Positions 1 to 7,000 of a stretch of DNA of 23,630 nt are shown one piece after another. The notes beneath the pieces were generated by a model, which searched no databases, was not told the DNA's origin, and saw nothing but the letters and a program-made list of their open reading frames with translations. Location of the stretch: the IMG/VR virus record IMGVR_UViG_3300045929_000084, positions 1-23,630 of that record; one strand, given 5' to 3'. The position numbers and the translations under genes are program-made. Within the stretch, counting starts at the first letter, position 1, and every line of letters begins with the position of its first letter. The stretch comes from a virus.

Positions 1-2301
1 CGTTGGAGGGTCCGACGTGATCCAGGTGAGGACGTTCGGCTGATCGTTGTCGTCGATAAAGATGGTCGGGATGTTCTCGAGTCCGACACCCACAGGATCA
101 GGAGGACCGCCACCGGTTTCAAGCGCCGTGATGTTGTCATCCAACACGTCGAGGGGCATGCCGAACGCGGTGGTCGTAACGTGCTTCCGCCAGGTCACGC
201 CGTCGTCGTCCGAGAAAATGTGGCAGACGTCGTGATACAGCGTGTTGAGCGGCCCCTCGGCGTCTTCGGGGTCGACTTCTCGGCACCAGGTCCAGGCCAT
301 GTGGATGTCGCCACTGATCGGTGAGCGCACCATCCCGCCGTTGCCGGTGAGGTACACGCCACGGTCATGGGTGGGGTTGCCGTGCGTACCGTTGATGAGC
401 AGGCCGTCGTCGTCGGGGCCGAGCGGCGTCCAGTCGGCGGTCGCGTAGTTCCACCGGTAGAGCAGCTGGTCCGACAATGCGGGAACGCCACGGCGGCATG
501 TGAACAGCACGTCGCCCGACGGCAGCGGGAGGAACTGCGGGTAGGTGATCCAGGTGTCGGGCGTGTCGATCACGCCACCCATGTCGGCCGTGTCGACGAG
601 CGTGAAGCTCGACGAGTAGGCGGTCCCGCCGATCACCATCTTCAACGGTTCAGCATGATGGTTGCCGCACGCGAGAATGCGGCCGTCGCCGTCGAAGGCG
701 TAGGCGCACGCGTTGTGGTTGTCGTCGTCGGGCACGATGCCGAGATCGGTCAGTAGCACCCTCGAGCCGAACGCACCGGCCGGGAGGTCTCTGATCTTGT
801 AGCCCCAATAGATGTCGCCGCCGTCGAGCTCCGGGGTGCCAACGATCTGCTTCGTGCCGTCGCTGGTGATGATCGGCCCGTACGCCGGCGCGCAGTAGGT
901 GTTGCCCGAGTAGTTGTCGGCACCAAGGTCGATCTCGGTGACGTAATCGGCGAAGTCCTCTGGCGCGGTGGCAACCGTGCATTCCCACGAGTTGATGGTC
1001 GGCGAGGCGACGGCGTTCTGCTTGGTCACTCCGAACCCGACACGCGTCCGGGTTCCGCCACCGAGGTCGGACTGGTCGGTGGGGGTCAGCGTGTAGGAGA
1101 TGTCGGGAGTGACCGCCCCGTCGTAATACACGTCCACGTCCGGCCAGTTGATCACCATGCGCAGCTCTCGGTGGGTGGTGTCGCCTGCGGTGTGGCCGGC
1201 ATCGGATGCCAGAATCGTGTTGGTCGACGCGACTCGTTTGCGCAGGTTGATCGTCCCGGTTTGGAGGATGTCCGCAGCGAGAAAGTCGTTCTGTTGGGAT
1301 GCCGACGGGAAGCACGCCATGACGCTCGCTGCGATCCCCGCGCCGGTGCCGGTCGCCACGTCGGCTTTCACTTCAACGTCCCGATAGCGCACATCCACGA
1401 ACCCGACGATCGAGTTGGCGAGGCCGGTGGCGACATTGGCGTACACCTGCCCTGAGCCGTTCAGGTCGAATACGGCGTTGGAGCGGCCGAACGTGTGGCC
1501 TTGATCGTCGGCGTAGGCGTTCAGCTCGGCGGCGGCGCCCGTGAACAGTGACGACGACAGCGGAGCTTCGTGGATGATCGACCCCTCGAACACCTCCCAA
1601 CCGGCGATCAGGCGGTGAGCGATGCCGTCGCTCCCCCACACGCCGACCATCGTGTTGGCAGCGAAGGTCCCCGCTGGGATGGCGAACGGTCCAACCCGAC
1701 CGCCTGTATGCGTGTGCACGAAGACGTAGGTCGCACCGGAGCCGGGGTCGGTCCCGACCTCGACTTGGAGCACGCTGCCCTCGGAAACGGCCGTGCCGAG
1801 TCGGGTGCCGATGCTGGTTCCTGCCGGTTGGTGGTTGATGATGTGAAGATTGCCGAAGCCTTCGCTGAACTGGTAGACGATGCAATCGTCGGAGGACGCT
1901 GCGCCTTCGGCGCACACGATCACGCCGGTTTCGTAGGTGTTGCCCGCACCGGAACCGGGGTCCGGTCCGATCGTGAACTTGACGATGTGCGGGGTCGTCG
2001 CGTCGAACCCGCAGTCGATCAACGCACGTCGGGCGACGCTCGCTCCGACACTGGCGAACCCTACGCAGCCGTCCTCCACGGACCACGCCGGGGACAGACC
2101 GTCCGGTAGCCATCGGATGTGGCGCTCGTCGGTGTGCTTGTCTTTGAGCGGACCGTCGGTCGCGAACGCGCACACGTCGTCGCCGGGCGCTTCGGCCGGG
2201 TACGGGGTGGCGGGCAGGGCACGCCAAGTGACGCCGTCGTGACGGCGGATCGTTCGCGCGTCGAGCGTGCGAAGCAGCTCGTTGTTGACAACGTCGATCA
2301 C
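1..2301 (-). CDS. Tail/adsorption protein with two ConA-like domains and a BNR_4 (sialidase-like) propeller, 3' end missing
   Basis: The minus-strand frame is open from a GTG at 2301 to the window edge, giving 767 residues without a stop. The GTG overlaps the TGA of the preceding fibre gene (GTGA), with GGGAGG about 10 bases upstream. Residues roughly 45-220 and 225-450 look like two successive beta-sandwich (concanavalin/LamG-like) units; the second ends in a typical RVGFGVTKQ strand. From about 480 the pattern matches the BNR_4 repeat family: an NHNACAYAFDGDG segment near 528, TYPQFLPLPSGDVLFT near 583, HMAWTWCRE near 667 and a perfect Asp box SDDDGVTW (S-x-D-x-G-x-T-W) at 697-704. Members are sialidase- or polysaccharide-lyase-like propellers. 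I infer a virion adsorption or glycan-degrading protein acting at the host surface. Catalytic activity is not shown, and the C-terminus lies beyond the window. Confidence 0.85.
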   Translation of the reverse strand, partial: MIDVVNNELLRTLDARTIRRHDGVTWRALPATPYPAEAPGDDVCAFATDGPLKDKHTDERHIRWLPDGLSPAWSVEDGCVGFASVGASVARRALIDCGFDATTPHIVKFTIGPDPGSGAGNTYETGVIVCAEGAASSDDCIVYQFSEGFGNLHIINHQPAGTSIGTRLGTAVSEGSVLQVEVGTDPGSGATYVFVHTHTGGRVGPFAIPAGTFAANTMVGVWGSDGIAHRLIAGWEVFEGSIIHEAPLSSSLFTGAAAELNAYADDQGHTFGRSNAVFDLNGSGQVYANVATGLANSIVGFVDVRYRDVEVKADVATGTGAGIAASVMACFPSASQQNDFLAADILQTGTINLRKRVASTNTILASDAGHTAGDTTHRELRMVINWPDVDVYYDGAVTPDISYTLTPTDQSDLGGGTRTRVGFGVTKQNAVASPTINSWECTVATAPEDFADYVTEIDLGADNYSGNTYCAPAYGPIITSDGTKQIVGTPELDGGDIYWGYKIRDLPAGAFGSRVLLTDLGIVPDDDNHNACAYAFDGDGRILACGNHHAEPLKMVIGGTAYSSSFTLVDTADMGGVIDTPDTWITYPQFLPLPSGDVLFTCRRGVPALSDQLLYRWNYATADWTPLGPDDDGLLINGTHGNPTHDRGVYLTGNGGMVRSPISGDIHMAWTWCREVDPEDAEGPLNTLYHDVCHIFSDDDGVTWRKHVTTTAFGMPLDVLDDNITALETGGGPPDPVGVGLENIPTIFIDDNDQPNVLTWITSDPPT

Positions 2302-3137
2302 GCCGGTGGGACCTCCCACCAGTCGGACGCCTCGATGATCTCGTTCGGTAGCACGTCGCCCTTCCAGAGCACCATCACCGCGCCGGCCGGGCGGGGCACG
2401 CCCGGGTCCGAACCGTGCTCGACGACCACCAGAAGCGTCGACGTGTCAGCGATGCCGTGCACGTCGGTTGTGGCGGCGTTGTGCGCGGCGACGGCGGTGG
2501 CGATCTGGGCGGTCAGGTCGATCAGCGTGCGCACCTGGGCGGCGGTCAGCGGCCCCAGGTTCCCGCCCGGCAGCCGGCCGAACATCTCGCCTTCGTCGAT
2601 CACCTGGGCGATCGGCGTGTTGTCGGAGATCGCCATGAGCACCGACTGCGCGTCGAGCAGCGTCGAGGCGATCTTGGTGCCGATCGAGGCGATCAGGTCG
2701 GTGATGACGTTCGGGTTGTCCTGCAGCGCGTCGGCGATCTCAGACAGGGTGTCGAGCGTTCCCGGCGCGGCGCCGACCAGCGCGTTCACCGCGGCGCTCA
2801 CCGCTGCGGTGACCTCGCTGTCGCGCGCGATCGACGCCGGGATGTAGGCGTCAGCGACGAGCGAGCCGGCGTCGAGCGGCGCGTACCCGTTGGCGGCGCC
2901 CTTCTCCGATGTCGCCTGTTTGGCGTCCAACGCGGCCTGCAGACCCGACACCATCGAGATCAGAAGCGTGGCCCAATCGGCGTCGCCGTCGGCGACCGAC
3001 TGCTTGAGAAGGGCTTGACCGGTCGTGCCACCGACGGGGAGACCGCCTTCGCCTTCGCCGCTACCGGCCGGGCCACGCGGGCCGCGGGCCTGACCGACGA
3101 TCACGACCACTGCGTTGATGACCACAGCCGCGCTCAC
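2298..3137 (-). CDS. Tail fibre-like protein with short collagen motif
   Basis: This 279-aa protein starts at GTG 3137 with GAGGAG about 8 bases upstream, 4 bases after the preceding stop. It opens with a hydrophobic, alanine/valine-rich stretch, then a short collagen-like GPRGPAG run at about 19-25. Next comes a GGLPVGGTTGQALLKQ segment of the kind seen in many phage fibre proteins. The middle (about 85-150) is alanine-rich and contains LSEIADALQDNPNVIT, a fibre-shaft pattern. AHNAATTDVHGIAD near 218 is another phrase recurrent in phage fibres. These features indicate a trimeric fibre or minor tail protein exposed at the tail tip. Its stop overlaps the start of the BNR protein, suggesting the two are co-translated and perhaps assemble together. 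The receptor is unknown. Confidence 0.8.
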   Translation of the reverse strand: MSAAVVINAVVVIVGQARGPRGPAGSGEGEGGLPVGGTTGQALLKQSVADGDADWATLLISMVSGLQAALDAKQATSEKGAANGYAPLDAGSLVADAYIPASIARDSEVTAAVSAAVNALVGAAPGTLDTLSEIADALQDNPNVITDLIASIGTKIASTLLDAQSVLMAISDNTPIAQVIDEGEMFGRLPGGNLGPLTAAQVRTLIDLTAQIATAVAAHNAATTDVHGIADTSTLLVVVEHGSDPGVPRPAGAVMVLWKGDVLPNEIIEASDWWEVPPA

Positions 3138-3141
3138 AGGC

Positions 3142-3582
3142 TCACTCCTCTGTCTCGACGACGCTGACGTCGCCTCGGATCTCCACGCGGCCCCGCTGCC
3201 AAGTGGTGACGCCGACCTCTTCGATGTCGTACCAAGGCAGGCTCGGCCGCAACGCTTGGGTCGTGTCGCTGTCCAGGTGCAGGTGCAGGACCGGGTCGGT
3301 CTCTTCGAGCTCGTCGAGCGCCGCGAGCAGCTCGGCGTTGATCGGGTTCGTCTCGTCGAGGTTCTCGCGATCGAACACGGCCACCGTCGCGAAGGCGACC
3401 TCGACGTCGGCGATCACGTCGAGCGTCGAGTCAGGTCGCGCGCGCAGCTGGCACACCCAGGCGTCTTCGCCCGACTCGGTGACGTCGTACGCGGTGCCGT
3501 CCTCGTTGAGGACCACCACGTACACGTCCCAAGGGTCACCGCAGTAGATGCCCTGGGTGTGGAGGAAGTCGTGCTCGATCAT
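3142..3582 (-). CDS. BppU-like N-terminal domain protein, probable baseplate/tail accessory protein
   Basis: This 146-aa acidic protein starts at ATG 3582, with GGAGAG 7 bases upstream in the 13-base gap after the Calx-beta gene. The architecture is an early GDPWDVYVVVLNEDGTAYD strand pair, a VCQLRARPDS strand near 43-52, a central acidic linker and a closing YDIEEVG..TWQRGRVEIRGDVSVV strand pair. That order resembles the immunoglobulin-like BppU N-terminal family, small baseplate-associated proteins usually encoded next to fibres. The immediately following gene is the collagen-motif fibre, which fits a role connecting adsorption proteins to the tail tip. The similarity is one of strand pattern, not of diagnostic residues, so the family assignment is tentative although the gene itself is well supported. 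Confidence 0.7.
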   Translation of the reverse strand: MIEHDFLHTQGIYCGDPWDVYVVVLNEDGTAYDVTESGEDAWVCQLRARPDSTLDVIADVEVAFATVAVFDRENLDETNPINAELLAALDELEETDPVLHLHLDSDTTQALRPSLPWYDIEEVGVTTWQRGRVEIRGDVSVVETEE

Positions 3583-3595
3583 CGGCGTGCTCTCC

Positions 3596-4072
3596 TCAGT
3601 CGTCGTCGACGATCGTCAGGTACCCGGCCTGGCGGCACACGTTCAGCCCCGGTGTCGGCTCGTACAGTCCAAGGAACACGCCCTCGTCGCCGTCTTCGCG
3701 GGTCGTGTCGGGGGTGAGCCGCACGCCGACGGTCCGGTACACCGTCCCGGGAGCGAACCCGGCGGTGACGTGCTTCGGGCGGAAGTCGGCCTCGTCCGCC
3801 CCATCCGGGAGCACGGCCACCGTCACTGACTGGGTCGTCTCAGACGGTTCTGACAGTGACAGGGGTACCTGCGCTGACCGGGCCAGCTCGTCTCCCTCGA
3901 CGACCGTGACGTCGCCGACGGAGACGTGCAGCCCGGAGCAGGATTCGTCGGGCGGGAAGATGACCTCGGCGGCGGCGGGCGCGAACAGCAGACTCACGCC
4001 GGCGACCAGCGCGATTGCCGATGAGACCGCCCAGGTCCGCCAGTCCCGCTGGATGGGGACGGTCCTGCTCAT
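3596..4072 (-). CDS. Membrane-anchored or secreted Calx-beta domain protein
   Basis: The chosen start is ATG 4072, which overlaps the preceding TGA (ATGA) and has GAGAGGGG 6 bases upstream; a longer in-frame reading to 4123 would only add a shadow of the previous gene. The 158-aa product has a basic N-terminus and a hydrophobic segment at about 13-32 ending in APAAAE, so it is either a signal peptide or an anchor. The remainder is one Calx-beta domain: VSVGDVTVVEGD near 50, an ADFRPKHVTAGFAPGT segment, then a VRLTPDTTREDGDEGVFLGLYE strand pair and the terminal TIVDDD. These acidic loops are the usual Ca2+ sites of the family. Placement between holin-like genes and fibres suggests a surface role. 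Function in a phage is unknown. Confidence 0.8.
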   Translation of the reverse strand: MSRTVPIQRDWRTWAVSSAIALVAGVSLLFAPAAAEVIFPPDESCSGLHVSVGDVTVVEGDELARSAQVPLSLSEPSETTQSVTVAVLPDGADEADFRPKHVTAGFAPGTVYRTVGVRLTPDTTREDGDEGVFLGLYEPTPGLNVCRQAGYLTIVDDD

Positions 4073-4344
4073 GCTGCACCCCTCTCGTCGGGCACGAGTC
4101 GAAGCCGGCCGCTCACTCCGCATCCCGGGTAGAACCGTTCGATCGGCACCTCGTCCTCGCGGACCCAGGCGACGGGGACGACGACCGGTTCGCCCGGGCC
4201 GAGATCGATCGGGTGGCCGGTCACGACCAGCCGGCGAGGGTCACGGTCACCCTCTCGGGCTGCGGTCACCCACCGGCTCCCCGGTTGCGGTTCGGGTGGG
4301 AGCGCGAGCACCTTGGCTGCGAGGTGGCACAGACGATCGGTCAC
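4069..4344 (-). CDS. Conserved-context small protein of unknown function
   Basis: This 91-aa reading frame starts at GTG 4344, overlapping the stop of the holin candidate (GTGA), and ends in a TGA that overlaps the Calx-beta start. Both junctions are 4-base overlaps like those of its neighbours. No good Shine-Dalgarno is visible, so translation would depend on coupling. The product has a short basic N-terminal helix (TDRLCHLAAKVL), a proline-rich break, then a likely beta-rich part with WVTAAREGDRDPRR and EPVVVPVAWVREDEVPIERF, and two cysteines, one near each end. No family is recognised. A longer reading from 4461 overlaps the holin gene in a low-complexity arginine-rich shadow and was not chosen. 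Confidence 0.6.
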   Translation of the reverse strand: MTDRLCHLAAKVLALPPEPQPGSRWVTAAREGDRDPRRLVVTGHPIDLGPGEPVVVPVAWVREDEVPIERFYPGCGVSGRLRLVPDERGAA

Positions 4345-4715
4345 TCGCCGAGGAGGTTCGCGGGGGCGGTCACGGTGCCGCGCAGCACTGATGCGGCGAG
4401 GGCGGTCACGGCGGTGATGACGGTGATGATCGAGCCGGCGTTGGCGTCGGACAGCGTCCACCAGTCGGCGGCTTGGCCGATGGAGAGGAACGCGGAGGCG
4501 GCGGTGGCGAGCCCGGCGAGGAACACGAACACGGGCTCCTCGTCCCAGGATCGGAGGATGGCGACGCCGAAGGTGGCGATCGCGCCGGCACCGGCGGAGA
4601 TCGCGCCGATGGATTCGGCAGTCAGCTCGGTTGCCCCCGTCGCGTTGGTCAGGCCGAGCGCGGCCGCGATGACGCCGGCGATGCCGCCGAGCAGGATGAT
4701 GGCGCGTTGTCTCAT
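4341..4715 (-). CDS. Putative holin, multi-pass membrane protein
   Basis: This 124-aa hydrophobic protein starts at ATG 4715, overlapping the stop of the 52-aa ORF (CCATGA), with a CAGGAGGA Shine-Dalgarno about 8 bases upstream. Hydrophobic segments lie at about 5-24, 36-54, 63-80 and 91-111, separated by short polar turns such as RSWDEEP, which predicts three or four membrane helices. The basic MRQR start suggests the N-terminus is cytoplasmic. Size, topology and position shortly after the endolysin and two other small membrane proteins are what is expected of a phage holin, which makes lethal pores in the inner membrane at a set time. No sequence family is diagnostic, so the call rests on topology and context. 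Confidence 0.65.
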   Translation of the reverse strand: MRQRAIILLGGIAGVIAAALGLTNATGATELTAESIGAISAGAGAIATFGVAILRSWDEEPVFVFLAGLATAASAFLSIGQAADWWTLSDANAGSIITVITAVTALAASVLRGTVTAPANLLGE

Positions 4716-4870
4716 GGTTGGGGGTCCTCCTGGGGGATCAGGTCGATGCGGAAGTGGTCGAGTCGGCCGCCGACGCGCTCGGCGGCCTGGGGCAGCACGG
4801 CGCGCAGCAGGGACTCGACCCAGGGGATCTCGTCGGCGTCGATGTCGAAGTCGACGACGAGCCGGTACAC
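4712..4870 (-). CDS. Small acidic ORF (52 aa), unknown function
   Basis: An open frame fills the gap between the 85-aa membrane protein and the holin candidate. It begins at GTG 4870, 4 bases after the upstream TGA, and its TGA overlaps the holin ATG. The peptide VYRLVVDFDIDADEIPWVES continues into an amphipathic helix (LLRAVLPQAAERVGGRLDHF) and ends in LIPQEDPQP. It has the composition of a real small folded protein, not of a shadow, and it explains the otherwise empty 159 bases in a genome with almost no gaps. There is no strong Shine-Dalgarno, so re-initiation after the preceding gene would be needed. No family is recognised. Confidence 0.55.
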   Translation of the reverse strand: MYRLVVDFDIDADEIPWVESLLRAVLPQAAERVGGRLDHFRIDLIPQEDPQP

Positions 4871-4874
4871 CGGC

Positions 4875-5132
4875 TCAGCAGCTGATCGGACCGAGCGTGG
4901 CGGCCCGTTCTCGGATGGCTGGGCTGGCGAGCTCGGCCAGGGCCCGGACCTCGGCGCGGGTCTGGTTGATCGCCGCGCAGTTCTCCGAGATCTGGTCGCG
5001 GGTTCGGGCGTCTTGGCGGATGTTCACCGCCACCGCGAACACGAGCGCGACGACGAAGAGCATGGCGAGCACCGCCGACGACAGCAGCGCGATCGCGGCT
5101 GTGTCACGTTTGCCGTTCAGGTCAGCCGCCAC
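4875..5132 (-). CDS. Small single-TM lysis-cassette protein with periplasm-facing coiled coil
   Basis: This 85-aa protein starts at GTG 5132 and overlaps the end of the 70-aa membrane protein by 11 bases. A basic N-terminus (LNGKRD) precedes one strong hydrophobic segment at about 12-37. The rest is a polar helix with a single ENCAAINQTRAEVRALAEL pattern near 50-68. The basic side precedes the membrane segment, so an N-in, C-out orientation is expected, as for a spanin-like or holin-accessory protein. The position between endolysin and holin supports a lysis role. A cysteine in the outer part and one at the very C-terminus could form disulfides. The exact role is not established. Confidence 0.65.
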   Translation of the reverse strand: MAADLNGKRDTAAIALLSSAVLAMLFVVALVFAVAVNIRQDARTRDQISENCAAINQTRAEVRALAELASPAIRERAATLGPISC

Positions 5133-5334
5133 GAGCGACCACCAGGTTGATGGCGAGCAGGACGGCGCCGGTGGTGAGCGAGATGATCATGCCGATCATC
5201 GCCCACAACAGCTTGTCGAGCCGCTGGTTGATGCGCAGCAGGTCCAGCTCGAAGGCGTCGGCGTCGGACTCGAGCAGCCCGATACGGGTGTCGACGTCGT
5301 AGCGGCTGCGCGCTTCGCTGCGTGTCTGGCTCAT
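5122..5334 (-). CDS. Small coiled-coil plus C-terminal TM protein, holin- or XhlA-like
   Basis: This 70-aa protein starts at ATG 5334, overlapping the endolysin stop (ATGA). The first 40 residues are highly charged and helical (RIGLLESDADAFELDLLRIN), followed by one hydrophobic segment at about 43-66 and a short VARGG tail. This layout, an N-terminal amphipathic helix then one C-terminal membrane span, is that of XhlA/hemolysin-type holin accessories encoded next to endolysins in Gram-positive phages. It probably works with the downstream membrane proteins in the timing of lysis. The assignment is by topology and context only. Confidence 0.7.
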   Translation of the reverse strand: MSQTRSEARSRYDVDTRIGLLESDADAFELDLLRINQRLDKLLWAMIGMIISLTTGAVLLAINLVVARGG

Positions 5335-6077
5335 CCGGGGTACACCGCCGGATCCCAGAAGTGCGGGACTCCGCCGATGGTTTGGCCGACCGTCCAGGTC
5401 TTACCGCTGTCGCGTTCGACGACGTCGACGTGGAACCGGGGGCCCATGCCGTTGCCGGTGTCGAGCGTGTACACGACGGGGTCGACGAGCTCGGCCGAGC
5501 CGACCACAACCGGCCAGTTCCGCACCTTCTCACCGATGGCGACCCATTCGAGATTGCCGAGGGGGATACCGGGGCCGTCGTTGTACTTGATCGCCAGCCC
5601 CCACGGTCCGCCGGTGCGGGCTTTCAGCGTGATCCCGTCAGCTCGGGTGTGGGCGGCGTTCTTGGACACGTCGTCGTCCTCCACGGGGGCAGGGGGCGAG
5701 GGGGTTCCGACCGGTGGCGGCTGGTAGCCGGGTTGGCGGGCGCTGCGCGGTTCGACGTGCCACGGTTCGCCGATGTTGAGCAGCGGATACCACAGGCCGA
5801 ACTCGGCGGCGATGTTGCGCATCTGCGGGGTGGAGTTGGGGGCGTGGTCGATCGCGAGGCCACGTTCGTGGTAGCTCGACCCCGGTCGGGCGGCGGTGTT
5901 GCACGACGGGCACGGGCACCGGCCGGTCCGCAGGCGAGCCTGGTAGCAGTCCCACAGCCGCTTCTGCGCCAGTGGGTCGCGGTAGCCCGACACGACCCGA
6001 GGCCGCGGGTGGCCACGACGCGCACACTCGTCGGCGTACAGGTTGAACCGGTGCTCGAAGTCCTCGTCGAGAGCCAC
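5331..6077 (-). CDS. Endolysin: M15-family (VanY/L,D-type) zinc peptidase with unknown C-terminal domain
   Basis: I chose GTG 6077, which has AGGGGG about 8 bases upstream immediately after the Kelch stop; the longer open frame to 6263 reads arginine-rich shadow of the Kelch gene. The 248-aa product begins with an M15 peptidase domain: VVSGYRDPLAQKRLWDCY (28-45), SSYHERGLAIDH (68-78) and EPWHVE (104-109). These supply the expected zinc ligands H70, D77 and H107. The family cleaves peptide stems or cross-bridges of peptidoglycan. A proline-rich linker near 115-130 leads to a C-terminal domain of about 110 residues (TLKARTGGPWGLAIKYNDG onward) that I do not recognise and that probably binds cell wall. 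A CPCPSC cysteine cluster (54-59) sits inside the catalytic domain. The downstream membrane genes complete a lysis cassette. Confidence 0.9.
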   Translation of the reverse strand: MALDEDFEHRFNLYADECARRGHPRPRVVSGYRDPLAQKRLWDCYQARLRTGRCPCPSCNTAARPGSSYHERGLAIDHAPNSTPQMRNIAAEFGLWYPLLNIGEPWHVEPRSARQPGYQPPPVGTPSPPAPVEDDDVSKNAAHTRADGITLKARTGGPWGLAIKYNDGPGIPLGNLEWVAIGEKVRNWPVVVGSAELVDPVVYTLDTGNGMGPRFHVDVVERDSGKTWTVGQTIGGVPHFWDPAVYPG

Positions 6078-6088
6078 GATCAGTCCCC

Positions 6089-7000
6089 CTACAGGCCGAC
6101 GTAGATGCCGACGAACACGCCGCCGCCGAGCCGGTAGCGGGCGTGGTAGGTGTCCGGGGTCGGCGCGGTGCGACCCCCGAAGAACTGCGCCGACGATTCC
6201 CCCGCCGCGGCGGCCATGTAGACCACGCCGGCGCCGGTGGGCAGCACCCCGGCGTCCACCCACGTGTCAGCCGAGGACATCCACACGTAGGCGACGTCGG
6301 TCGGCGCGGGAGGGTTGCCGCCAGCGGCGACGATTCGAGGCGAGCCGGTGCGAGTCGGCGCCGCCGCGATGCCCTCGTAGGAGTGGGGGTAGTCGGCGAC
6401 GGTGTCCCAGCTGTCAGCGTCGAGGTCGTATCGGCGCACCGTGGGGACGAGCGTCCCGAACCCGGAGCCCTCGTAGCCAGAGATCAGCAGCGCGTGGTGA
6501 CCCGACTTGGCGTAGGCAAAACTGCTCTTCTGCGCTGGGATGGATGTCGCTGACGACCAGGAGTCCCCGGCGATGTCGTACACCTCGACGGAGTCAGTGT
6601 TGGCGCTGCCAGTGGTGGTGCCTCCGAACACGAACACCTGCCCGTCGTGGTACACGGCGCCGTGGTCGAACCGGGGCACCGACATCGACGCGAGGCCGGT
6701 GTCGTAGCTGTCACCCGACGTGGAGTACCCCCAGATCTGCGACTCGGGAGTGAGCGACGAGTCGGCGTTGCGCCCGCCGACGAGGTAGATGATGTCGGTC
6801 TCGTCGGATGCTGCAGCCCAGTCCCGTCGGATCGCGGGCAGGTTGCTGACTGCGGTCCAGCTGGACCCGTCCCACCAGTAGGCGGTCTGCCGGTTCGGCC
6901 CACCGCCGAAGACGTAGAAGTCCTCGCCCACCGCACCGGCGACGGCTTCCTGGCGGGACTCGGGTAGGACGGTGAGGCTGTCCCACTGTCCGACAGGCAC
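6089..7000 (-). CDS. Kelch-repeat beta-propeller protein, probable tail-tip/adsorption protein
   Basis: This 303-aa protein starts at GTG 7000 directly after the TAA of the DUF1508-like gene. It consists almost entirely of Kelch blades. The inner strands with their glycine ends are FYVFGG (28-33), IYLVGG (71-76), VFVFGG (122-127), LLISGY (171-176), IVAAGG (223-228) and AQFFGG (271-276). They are followed by the usual aromatic positions, for example YDIAGDSW (141-148) and YDLDADSW (191-198). That predicts a six-bladed propeller. Residues 288-303 (RYRLGGGVFVGIYVGL) lie outside the last blade. The gene sits between tail hub and endolysin, so it is probably a virion protein at the tail tip that binds protein or carbohydrate. 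No signal peptide is present. Confidence 0.85.
   Translation of the reverse strand: MPVGQWDSLTVLPESRQEAVAGAVGEDFYVFGGGPNRQTAYWWDGSSWTAVSNLPAIRRDWAAASDETDIIYLVGGRNADSSLTPESQIWGYSTSGDSYDTGLASMSVPRFDHGAVYHDGQVFVFGGTTTGSANTDSVEVYDIAGDSWSSATSIPAQKSSFAYAKSGHHALLISGYEGSGFGTLVPTVRRYDLDADSWDTVADYPHSYEGIAAAPTRTGSPRIVAAGGNPPAPTDVAYVWMSSADTWVDAGVLPTGAGVVYMAAAAGESSAQFFGGRTAPTPDTYHARYRLGGGVFVGIYVGL

Noticed and set aside
650-1315. Minus-strand ORF (221 aa) inside the BNR gene
   Set aside because: Arginine/histidine-rich shadow in another phase of the same strand.
1373-2227. Minus-strand ORF (284 aa), arginine-rich, within the BNR gene
   Set aside because: It is a frame-shifted shadow; the frame from GTG 2301 runs open to the edge and encodes BNR and ConA-like domains.
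3596-3800. Reading the Calx-beta repeat as part of a tail fibre
   Set aside because: The N-terminal hydrophobic segment and separate start with its own ribosome site argue for an independent exported or anchored protein.
4015-5727. Plus-strand ORF (570 aa) spanning the lysis cassette
   Set aside because: It crosses several well-defined minus-strand genes with overlapping starts and stops and shows only compositional bias.
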